Below, piece by piece: positions 56,212 through 64,000 of a stretch of DNA of 64,000 nt. The DNA comes from Rhabdophis nuchalis. Its lineage: Eukaryota; Chordata; Lepidosauria; Squamata; Natricidae. The stretch's first letter is position 1. Each line of letters starts with the position of its first letter. A model generated the notes under the pieces. It had not been told where the DNA came from. It ran no database searches and saw nothing but the letters and a program-made list of their open reading frames with translations. Both the position numbers and the translations under genes were made by a program. Location of the stretch: positions 102,315,375 through 102,379,374 of the forward strand of contig CM077644.1 in the NCBI GenBank assembly GCA_039707465.1, written 5' to 3'.

Positions 56212-56575
56212 AGCCCTCTGGAACGACCTGCCCCCCGAACTCCGGAACACCACCGACCTCGGCCTCTTCCGCCAGCATTTGAAGACCTATTTCTTTCACC
56301 TAGCCGGCCTAGCCTAGCCCCCGAGAGCACCTCTACAGACTGAATTTTAAATTGTTTCTAAACTGATTTTAATTTGCGAGTAATTTTTAGGGAATGTTTT
56401 AGCATAGGACACTTTAATTTAATCTGATTTTATAGTTTGTAGTCTTATTTATTATGTGTCTGCTTTTGCTTATGTGTTGTATTTTCGTTTTTAATTTCCT
56501 GTGCACCGCCCTGAGTCCCTTCGGGGAGATAGGCGCGGTATAAAAATCAAATAAAATCTCAAAAAATCTCAAATC
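56212..56575 (+). mobile_element. L2 LINE 3' end
   Basis: Starts CCCTCTGGAACGACCTGCCC (LWNDLPPELRNTTDLGLFRQ), ends FFHLAGLA, then the 3' untranslated region and TTTCCTGTGCACCGCCCTGA, GATAGGCGCGGTATAAAAAT and a tail of repeated ATCTCAAA. Confidence 0.92.
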
Positions 56576-57236
56576 TCAAAATGGGATATCATTCATAAAA
56601 ATTTACTCAAGGCCAGCTTATTCTTCCCCCTGTATTCTATTCATAAAAGGCCATTGACAACCCAGTGACAATTGGTCTCACAGTCAGCTTCAGTTCACAC
56701 TGAGTTAAACAGTAAAAGAAAACTTTTTTTTTGCTCTCACAGAGATATACTAAAAATAAGACGGAACATCTTTGTCCCTGAAATATTCAGTTATTTCTAA
56801 CAATGCATCTTAAACACATGAATGGCGATTATTTTTCAGTAAAAAACAGGAACTGATCCATTCCATAACCCAGGCTGCAGAGCGTCTTATCATGATAGTT
56901 AATTTGTTTGCAATTTGAGAGATGGAAAACTGCTCTCCAAGAATTGTGGACACATTAATGTCAATGAAGGGGGTGGAACTTTTTCTCTTGCAATTCCCTA
57001 ATATCTTTGCTTTTGTGCTTTTTGCCCACTTCTCCCTAAACCTGCCATTTGCCTGCTGTTGGAAGAAACAATAAAGTATTAAATGGGTCTTTCACACCAT
57101 GCCTGATTTGACTCTTGCCAGGAATTAGTGGAAGGCCCCTCCCCCCAAGTTAAAGAGAAGAAGCAACAGGCAGGTGAGGACAATTTAAATCTTTTGCAAC
57201 CATTTTTTCTGTCGTGGCAACACTCCGGAGCTGGTT
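56576..57236. other. Unannotated sequence
   Basis: No gene or clear repeat seen. Confidence 0.5.
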
Positions 57237-57354
57237 AGGAAAAGAAAAAAAGAGAAAAAGAAAAAAGAGAAAAAAAAGAGAAAAGGAGAAATGGAGAAAA
57301 AAGAAAAAAGGAAAAAAAAGAAAAAAAGGAAAAAAGGGGGGAAAAAAGAAAAAA
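57237..57354 (+). repeat. Polypurine (A/G) tract
   Basis: 118 bp of AAAAAGAGAAAAAG-type sequence with one T. Triplex-prone. The Lys/Glu-rich frame through it is compositional, not a gene. Confidence 0.92.
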
Positions 57355-57727
57355 GCTAAGACAGGAATTACAGAACGGAAACAGAATGTAAAGGAGCAAT
57401 TGTATGACTCCTTCACTTCCAATGTCAATGCTGCATGTGGACCTCCATCTGATTTTTTAGGATCTTTGGTAACGCTTCATGGTTTCTAACTTACATTTGT
57501 CACTCCTTTTGCTCGTGAGACTGAGGACAGATGCACAGCAGTCTGAGATATTGGAGTTCAGTATCAATGAAGTCCTATCTGTTACCTGCATTACTAGGAT
57601 AGTTCTCTGGACCTTAGTTCTAAAAAGATCTAAATAACCTGTTTTATGAGTTTTTGCAGACATCTGAGCTTTGCATGGGTTTTCCTATAATGTATGAAGT
57701 TTTTGAAGGTAAATTTCCTTTAGAATT
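57355..57727. other. Unannotated sequence
   Basis: No gene or clear repeat seen. Confidence 0.5.
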
Positions 57728-57886
57728 TGGTTTTAGCATAGGATTAGGATAGTTTAATATATTTTAAATTATGTATTCATTCTTTGTATTTTTGTATGTT
57801 TTTAAGTTCCTGTGCACCGCCCTGGGTCCTCTGTGGAGAAGGGTGGGATATAAATATAAATAAAATCAAAAAATCAAAAATCCTGA
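57728..57886 (+). mobile_element. L2 LINE 3' end
   Basis: TTTTAGCATAGGATTAGGAT through AAGTTCCTGTGCACCGCCCT, GGAGAAGGGTGGGATATAAA and a tail of AAAATCAAAA. Closely similar to the L2 tail at 12346-12510. Confidence 0.88.
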
Positions 57887-58395
57887 ATTTTAAAAATTAA
57901 TGTCTCATGATATCATTTTTATGTAAATTCAAATGCAATTTAATTCTAAAATGATGTCCTGATAAAACTAGTTTTTTTTGTTCCGAATATTTGGTAACAT
58001 ATATTCCTTTTTGGACATGAGTTATGCAAATATTATTGTATGGGTTGTTTTCTTGCAGATGTTACCCAAATTAGGGAACATCATCAGTGCCCCATCATCA
58101 TTTCAACCCTGAGCAACAAATATTCTCCTTTATTGGTCCTTTACTAGATTTACTGAAGGGAGGGAGAGAGGGAGAGAGAGGGGGGGGGGAGACAGACAGA
58201 GAGTCTTGAGTTTTATCCAGGTCTCTCTTTGGGAGTGTAAAAATCTGCTTTCAGAATGCAGTTGTAGCTATTACTCTTAGAGAAGTTGAAAATGTTATTA
58301 CAAGAGTGCTGTGTTCTGGGCTATACTCATTCATTTCTCTATAAGTATGATTCATAATTTTTTAGAAATATTTGCAAAATAGAATAGGCTTATTC
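57887..58395. other. Unannotated sequence with a GA/G-rich tract
   Basis: A purine tract with nine consecutive Gs lies at about 58155-58202. No gene seen. Confidence 0.5.
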
Positions 58396-58763
58396 TAGTG
58401 GTGGGATTCAAATAATTTAACAATCGGTTCTCTGCCCTAATGACCAGCTGGGTAGGTGGGGCTCAGTGGGCATGTGACCATGTGGGCATGGCCAACTCAA
58501 CATCACTCACGTTGATGGACGCCTCACCTTAACTGTTACAATGAAATAAGGGTTAACCGAAGATGCAGTTTCTGTAAGCAGGGCAATAAAGATTAGGCTA
58601 GAAACAACACCAGAATGTTTGCTTTCTGCCTTCCTTACAGGATTAGCCCTGTAAGGTGGAAAAAAACAAAAAGGAGATTTCTTCCAACAACCGCTTCTCT
58701 GAACTGCTTAGAAAGTTAACCAGTTTTCCCGAATAGGTGCGAACTGGCTGAATCTCACCATTG
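58396..58763. mobile_element. hAT element (368 bp)
   Basis: Ends TAGTGGTGGGATTCAAATAA and GCTGAATCTCACCATTG. Flanks GCTTATTC (58388-58395) and GTTTAGTC (58764-58771) match at 6 of 8. Interior phrases CAATCGGTTCTCTGCCC and GAACTGGCTG are typical of this family. Confidence 0.72.
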
Positions 58764-58771
58764 GTTTAGTC

Positions 58772-59534
58772 TCAGAGGAGAGTGGGACAGTCAACTTTCA
58801 AGATAGCTAGTGTGGTCTTTTTTAGATATTGCGTTAGGTGCATCCTCTTAAGATGCCAGATCTTTACATTACTTGTTTCTTATGTTCTCAGTTCTCATAA
58901 TATATTTTTATTGCTCTTCTTTTTTTCTCTTCATTAAGCCATTTTCCTGAAAGTTTCCTGAATACTTTCCATTACATTTTGTATGGCAAATGTCATTTCC
59001 CTTTAGTAGTAATCCTTGTGCATAGTGTCAGATGTAAAATGATAGCTGGGCTGCCAGCACAGTTAACATTGCTAAAGCTGTAGCAGTAGGGGAAAAAATC
59101 CCATTCTCTAGAGGAAATACCAGAGACTTTCAAGTGTAGAAAACTACAGAAGAAACAGACTTCATGGAAACAGAGGTCAAATCCTTTGGGAGTAATTGAG
59201 TTGAATTTCTAGAAACTAGTTTGAAGTTAAATCCCTTTCTTCTTATTAGAATTATTAAGTCAAACATTCCAGGTGTGTTTTGAAAAATCTGTGCGATCTC
59301 TATGACTGTGACAAAGTAGTAGTTTCTGAACCAAGATATTAGTGTTATCATCAATACTTAGATTAAACTAAATTAAAATGTGTGAGTGTAAATTAATAGA
59401 AAAGACAAGACAAAAAGGATTAAAGAAGATATTGGGAAGAAGGTGGAAGGAATACAAAAATAATAATCTTAATTTACAGGTTTGCATTAAGATTTAGTAA
59501 CATTTAGAATTTATTATTGAATTCTTTGATTATT
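58772..59534. other. Unannotated sequence
   Basis: No gene or clear repeat seen. Confidence 0.5.
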
Positions 59535-59653
59535 TTATCCCATTTTTGAACCTTTTTTGGCCACAGTTGTTAAGCAAATCACTGCAATTATTAAATGAAT
59601 TATGTGGTCAATAATTGAATCTGACTTCCCTCATGGACTAAGACAGTGTAACT

Positions 59654-59819
59654 CAGCTGCACCCAACCTTTTGGGCACCAGGGACCATGGACAGAAGGTT
59701 TTCTGTGGATCAGAGGGGGTGTAGTTTTGCATGCTGCCTACATCCAGCAGATGGGCGGCCCGGTTGCTGGCTTGCCGTGCACTGGTGGCGGTCCATGGAC
59801 TCGGGGTTGGGGACGCCTA
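59654..59819. mobile_element. hAT element (166 bp)
   Basis: Exact 8-bp target duplication GTGTAACT at 59646-59653 and 59820-59827. The interior is palindromic: CCAACCTTTTGGGCACC with GGACCATGGAC on the left, GTCCATGGAC and GGGGTTGGGGAC on the right. Confidence 0.82.
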
Positions 59820-59826
59820 GTGTAAC

Positions 59827-60967
59827 TGTTAGGCATGGGAAATCAGGAGTCCATGCAATTCAAATGAATATAAAGCTTTATTGCAAGCTTAAAATCTCTG
59901 CAAGAATCTGAACTATTAATGGTCAAAGCAAACCAGCAGTAGTAAAAGTCAAGAGAATTCAAGGTGGGCGGGACTTAGATTTCTTGTAGGTGGAAAGGAA
60001 CTTGAGACTGATGATGTATTTGACTCCTCCCTTGGGCTCAGCCTGGTCATCTCCTACATCACCCACCCTTCCATCTTGCCCCTTCCTTTTCCATGTGTTC
60101 TTCTATGCTCCTTTCCCACTCTTGCAGTGTGTTTTCCAAGTCTGAGTTCTCATGAGAACTTGGCAAGGATGGAAGAGAAACAGTCTCAAAGGAATCCACC
60201 TCCCCTTCATCTGAAGATGCTGGCAAGCCAGGTGGTGGTTGCTGCAACACAAAAACAAAAATAGAGGTTTCCCCCCTCCCCTGCCCAGGAATGGAAGGCT
60301 CATCACAGGTGAGTGTTGATTAAAAGACTGAAGATGAGGGTAACTCTCTGTCTGTTGAAAACTCCTCTGGTTGGGTGCTGATGAATACTTCACACTGGGC
60401 TAGCAATTGTCTTATTTTTTCAGGCTCTCTGGTGAATCTCTGCAGTAGGCTGCTGGGAGTCTTGAGGATAAACATGGCGGCAACTGGCAGTTGTGTCTGG
60501 GTGAGTGGGCCCAGTTGCTGCAGTCCTTATTGAGTCAGGATCAGTACATACTGGATTAATTGATGAACACTGGCTGCCAAATTCCTCACTCCATCTTCTA
60601 TTCCTTCTTGATTGCTGCTGACAGGGCATACATTTGGCTTTTCTGCTTGTAGCTGCAGCTCTGGGATCTGAAGCCACGGCTTGGGTATTCCAGGCTCCTT
60701 GAAAATTTTTGGTGTAGAAGTGAGTAGTCAGATTAATGTCAAGCGCAGGAAATCAGGAGTCCAGGCAGTTGAAATGAATATATAAATTTACTGCAAGCTT
60801 AAGCTGCCTAGAAGAACCTGAACTACTAATGGTCAGAACAAACCTGTGGATAAGAGTCAACAGAATTCAAGGTGGGCTGGACTTAGGTCTCTCTTGAGGG
60901 CTCAGGGTCTTGAGACTGATGACGCATTTGACCCTCTCCGTCGGGCTCAGCCTGGTCATCTCCTATA
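59827..60967 (-). mobile_element. Short non-autonomous LTR retroelement
   Basis: Two direct repeats of 232 and 231 bp (59827-60058 and 60737-60967), roughly 80% alike, enclose a 678-bp interior. Read on the minus strand, the LTR is TG...CA bounded (TGTAGGAGATGACCAGG...CATGCCTAACA) with GCAATAAAGC near its end. A purine-rich stretch GGAAGGGGCAAGATGGAAGG precedes the 3' LTR, as expected of a polypurine tract. Flanks GTAAC and ATAAC match at 4 of 5. The interior has only short frames (60420-60677, 60059-60250; KAKCMPCQQQSRRNRRW, ENTLQEWERSIEEHME) without protease, RT or envelope motifs. It must have depended on another element. Confidence 0.72.
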
Positions 60968-61123
60968 ATAACTGCCAATCCAATTGCCAAGTGTCTGAAT
61001 TTTGATCATGTGATCTTGGGGGTAGTGCAAAGGTTGTAACTGGGAAAATCAGTCATAAGCCACTTTTTTCAGTGCTGGTGTAACATTCACCAAATGAATG
61101 GATATAAGTTGAGGACTACCTGT

Positions 61124-61841
61124 AATGGAATATAGGTTATTTATAAGCATTGTGCTATCTTTATTTCATCTTGGAATATTTTAAATGATTTTATACAAAG
61201 ATGATGATGCAATTGTACTTGATTAAAATATTTTACTTGCAGCCTATTGCTTTTGCCTTTAACTGTATGTGTGGAAATGTGAATTTTGGCATGTTATTTG
61301 GCTATTTGCTTATGTGTTTTGGAGCACAGCTCTCAATGTATGGACTACACTGCTTATAGTCCGTATTTAATATCTGCAATGTTTCATCGTATCAGCAGGA
61401 GGAGCTCTTCTGACAGTGTATGAAGTCACTTTCTTAGCAGGAGAATATGTACTATACATTGGAGAACTTTGCTTTTCATATTTAGCTCCTTGAAGGGAAG
61501 TGAATCTCAGGCTGATAGTCCCTACTATCAATCAGCGCACAGAAGTTGAATGAAGGATTGTAGAATTTTGTATCGATACAGGAGGTTCCTTTCTCCAGCC
61601 CAGAAAAAGCAAAGGGAGTTTAGGGATCAGCTGCCATTTCATTCTTTTCGAGCTGATCACCAAATCACACATAGGAAGTTTTCATTTGGGAGTTCTGTAA
61701 TCATCCTTATAGAAACATTGCCTGTGGTGGAGGGGAAAATAATGGAAGATGAAATGCTGGTGAACATTGTAATTGTGGCCTAATGATATAAAGGAAATAG
61801 AGCATGTTAGGAAGATGAGCAAGATGTAATAAGAATAACAC
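61124..61841. other. Unannotated sequence
   Basis: No gene or clear repeat seen. Confidence 0.5.
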
Positions 61842-62257
61842 TATAAAGGAGTTGGAAGGGAGCTTGGAGGTCTTCAAATCCAGTCCCCTGCTTATACCAT
61901 TTCAGACAAATGGTTGTCCAATCTCCTCTTAAAAACCTCCAGTGAGGAAACATCCACAACTTCTGAAGGCAAGCCGTTCCACTGATTAGTTTTTCTAACT
62001 TGTTTTAATTCTAATTTCTCCTTAATTCTAGGTTGGATCTCTCTTTGATTAATTTCCATCCATTGCTTCCTGTTCTGCCTTCAAGTGCTTTGGAGAATAG
62101 GTTAATCCTCTCTTCTTTGTGGCATCAAGGGTCTCCAAACCCCAGGCCATGGCCTACTGCTGGGCCGCAGCCTGTTCAGAACCAGGCTGTGCAGGCGTTG
62201 GGAGAGCAGTGTATGCGCACAGCTCCACTTGCATGAACGGTAGACACACAAGCTCAC

Positions 62258-62399
62258 CAGTGGTGGGTTTCTGCAGGCTCACACCTACTCGCGAGAGCTG
62301 ATTGGTGAAATTTAGAGAACGGGTGAGAGGGGGGTTCCACCGGCGTACCTGGAAGTAAATCTGGCCCGCCGCTGCCAGTGACCCAACGGGAAGGAAGGA

Positions 62400-62455
<56 letters not shown>

Positions 62456-62635
62456 ATGAATTTATCATCACAATTGAGTCCAAAATTTTGGTTGCTAAGC
62501 AAGAGCGTTGTTAAATGAGTTTCACCACATTTTAAAAGGTGGCCACTCCCACCCTGTCACTGACTGCCAAGCCATGCCCATAAAATAGGCCACACCTACA
62601 GAGTAGGTTCTAAAAAAATTTGAAACCCACCACTG
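62258..62635. mobile_element. hAT element (378 bp), innermost layer
   Basis: Exact 8-bp target duplication AAGCTCAC at 62250-62257 and 62636-62643. Ends CAGTGGTGGGTTTC and GAAACCCACCACTG form a perfect 14-bp inverted repeat. It contains a (GAAA)n array and a piece resembling the AGTCCTC-family transposon (AATTGAGTCCAAAATTTTGG, TTGCTAAGCAAG). Confidence 0.93.
62390..62457 (+). repeat. (GAAA)n microsatellite
   Basis: GGAA then about 15 GAAA units inside the innermost hAT. Confidence 0.96.
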
Positions 62636-62915
62636 AAGCTCACCCAGAAAGCTTCATTTGTGTGAGTTTTGCATATGAGCGTGTGCACCTGCCACTCAAA
62701 TGGAACCATACCCTCTCTCCTCCTGCTGGGCTGCCAAGTCAGAAAGGTTGTGGACCACTGCCTTAAATATTGGAACACTTGTTATCATATCAACCCTAGT
62801 CCTTATTTTCATTAAACTAGATAAACCCGTTCCTACAACCATTTTTCAAATGGTTTAGTCTTCAGGCCCCTAATCATCTTTGTTGCTCTTCTCTGCACTC
62901 TTTCTAGAGTCTCAT

Positions 62916-63827
62916 CATTTTGGACAATTCAGCCACTTTTAGATAATATTGGAAAACCTATGGAAAATGCCAACAAAAAGTTTTGTTAATTTATCATTTA
63001 TTTTTTTACATTTCTTTTTACATTTTTTTTAAATCTTTGGCTTTCTCCTGTTCTACTGCATATATGTCCCTGAGTGTAGACTATAGAGATCTGCTTTTGA
63101 ATCTTCTTTGTCATTAAATCAAATAGGTTCCTTCCCAGGGACTTTCACCTAGCATCAATATTAACATTTTTTAATTGCCTGATGAAAAGCTGTGTCATTG
63201 TGAATTTCTGACAAGGAGGAAGGGATGGGGTAGATATTTTATCTATATTTTATCAACACCACTGACTGCTGCTTCTGTGTTTGAATTGATTTGGTACTTC
63301 TGCTTTGCTGAATTTATTTCTTTTTAAATATTTTAAGGGTATGCTGTTCCTTGTTCTTTGGCTAAAAGGTGGTTTATGCAATTTCTTCTTTTTAAAAGAA
63401 GATGGAAGGAATTTGATCCTTAGGTTTCTCAAAAGCTTTTGGCAGCTACTGAATATGAGCAGGAAGGAAAGAATGCAGAATATGTGAACCACCTATTAAA
63501 TAACCCAGAAATAAGGCCAATGGAATTCAGTTGAACTTCCTTCGGGATAAATGCATGTAGAATTGTTAGGAGGTTCATAGATGACTTCACCATATCTCGC
63601 CTGAGTGTGGAGCAAAGTCCATGAAAATGGTTGTCCTGTTCATGAATTATTGTATTCCCCTTGTGGCTGTACTACATCGTTTTAATTGTTTTTAATGTTT
63701 GGTACTGTCTGCCTGGTTGTTTTATCCTGTGTTTTTGGTACTGTTTATATTTTAAATATATGCCACAAAGTATGTTAGTAATTCAGATGCAATTATCACA
63801 GTATTGATAATTCAGATGAAATTATCA
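62916..63827. other. AT-rich unannotated sequence
   Basis: No gene or clear repeat seen. A local duplication of AATTCAGATG(C/A)AATTATCACA occurs at about 63780-63829, next to the L2 start. Confidence 0.5.
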
Positions 63828-64000
63828 CATATATCCCTTCGTCCGATCCGCTCCCACAGAGAGGGTCTTCTCCGGGTGTCGTCGGCCGGGCATTGCCGGT
63901 TGGCAACACCCAGGGGAAGGGCCTTCTCTGTGGCGGGCCCGGCCCTCTGGAACGACCTACCCCCCGACCTACGCACTATCTCGGACCTCCGCCTCTTCCG
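63828..64000 (+). mobile_element. L2 LINE, runs off the window
   Basis: Plus frame reads SLRPIRSHREGLLRVSSAGH, CRLATPRGRAFSVAGPALWN and DLPPDLRTISDLRLF to the last base. It is 5'-truncated at about 63828, and its 3' end lies beyond the window. Confidence 0.9.

Larger units (their letters stand above)
59535..61123. mobile_element. Non-autonomous DNA transposon (AGTCCTC family), split by other elements
   Basis: The left part (59535-59645: GGCCACAGTTGTTAAGCAAA, AATCTGACTTCCCTC) and the right part (60973-61123: TGCCAAGTGTCTGAATTTTG, ATCATGTGATCTTGG, TTGAGGACTACCTG) belong to the family seen at 10928-11440. Between them sit a hAT and an LTR element. About 60 bp of the host's middle appear lost. 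Confidence 0.6.
62126..62760. mobile_element. hAT-like element in CR1
   Basis: Ends CAAGGGTCTCCAAACCCC and AAAGGTTGTGGACCACTG are imperfect inverted copies, and the interior GGGCCGCAGCCTGTTCAGAA is typical of a hAT group. The borders are fixed by the CR1 sequence on either side, but flanking 8-mers do not match. It contains a younger hAT. Confidence 0.55.
61842..62915 (-). mobile_element. CR1 LINE 3' end split by hAT elements
   Basis: The left part (61842-62125: AGTTGGAAGGGAGCTTGGAG, CATTTCAGACAAATGGTTGT, TTCTTTGTGGCA) and the right part (62761-62915: AATATTGGAACACTTGTTAT, CTAATCATCTTTGTTGCTCT, CTGCACTCTTTCTAGAGTCT) are contiguous in CR1, read on the minus strand. Degraded, no long frame. 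Confidence 0.8.

Noticed and set aside
57214..57489. Lys/Glu-rich 91-codon frame
   Set aside because: It is read through a polypurine tract and shows only composition, no domain.
59827..60967. Endogenous retrovirus with genes
   Set aside because: The interior is under 700 bp and shows no protease, reverse transcriptase, integrase or envelope motif, so I call it only a non-autonomous LTR element.
62154..62502. FLSFFLSF frames on the minus strand
   Set aside because: They translate the (GAAA)n array inside a hAT element.

Overview
The window looks like an intergenic or intronic stretch of a squamate reptile (lizard or snake) genome. The grounds are the repeat families. There are LINE-2 (L2) copies with a ...CCGCCCTGAGTCCC...GGCGGTATAAA... 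3' end, CR1, BovB/RTE and L1 elements, three kinds of tRNA-derived SINE of squamate type, many short hAT elements with 8-bp target duplications, and abundant microsatellites. I could not find a convincing host gene, rRNA, tRNA gene or CRISPR. Two short open stretches (55898-56185 minus, 6221-6463 minus) are the only weak candidates for host coding sequence. Family names come from recognising protein motifs and consensus-like sequence by eye, not from a database search.

Layout. 0.7-3.3 kb: a long decayed L2 flanked by older L2-like fragments. 3.8 kb: a small hAT. 5.4-6.0 kb: (AT)n, (TATC)n and an unclassified foldback repeat. 9-13.7 kb: L2 tails, an RTE fragment, a DNA transposon carrying a palindromic, possibly Penelope-like insert, and a 0.9-kb L2. 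14.7-17.2 kb: a three-layer nest, L1 inside L2 inside a SINE. 18.2 kb: a near-perfect 187-bp hairpin flanked by TA. 22.4-24.8 kb: a foldback repeat split by a complete ORF1-only L1-type element with a 20-bp target duplication. 24.9-25.7 kb: a second copy of the same SINE, again split by an L2. 28.2-29.6 kb: a SINE split by a hAT, then an L1 fragment. 33.4-36.8 kb: a near full-length L2 with an intact 968-codon endonuclease/reverse transcriptase ORF. 37.2-37.9 kb: a mosaic of DNA transposon pieces around a long (TTTA)n. 38.7-40.8 kb: two BovB ends. 41.1-43.7 kb: a young L1 with a twin-priming inversion. 44.4-45.8 kb: hAT, (TATC)n, SINE. 46.5-50.5 kb: L2 and CR1 copies, including CR1 inside L2 and two tail-to-tail L2 pairs. 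51-55.2 kb: four hAT elements, one holding an L2. 56.2-57.9 kb: L2 ends. 58.4-62.9 kb: hAT elements, a short LTR retroelement with two 231-232 bp LTRs and almost no coding capacity, and a CR1 > hAT > hAT nest. The window ends inside another L2.

The genes here do not form a pathway. The proteins belong to retrotransposons (endonuclease, reverse transcriptase, L1 ORF1 protein) and act in copying their own RNA into new genomic sites. L1-type machinery probably mobilised the ORF1-only element, L2 and CR1 machinery left the microsatellite-tailed truncated copies, and an absent hAT transposase would have moved the short hAT elements. The nesting order gives a relative timeline: SINEs and DNA transposons oldest, L2 and CR1 next, some hATs and the L1 insertions among the youngest.
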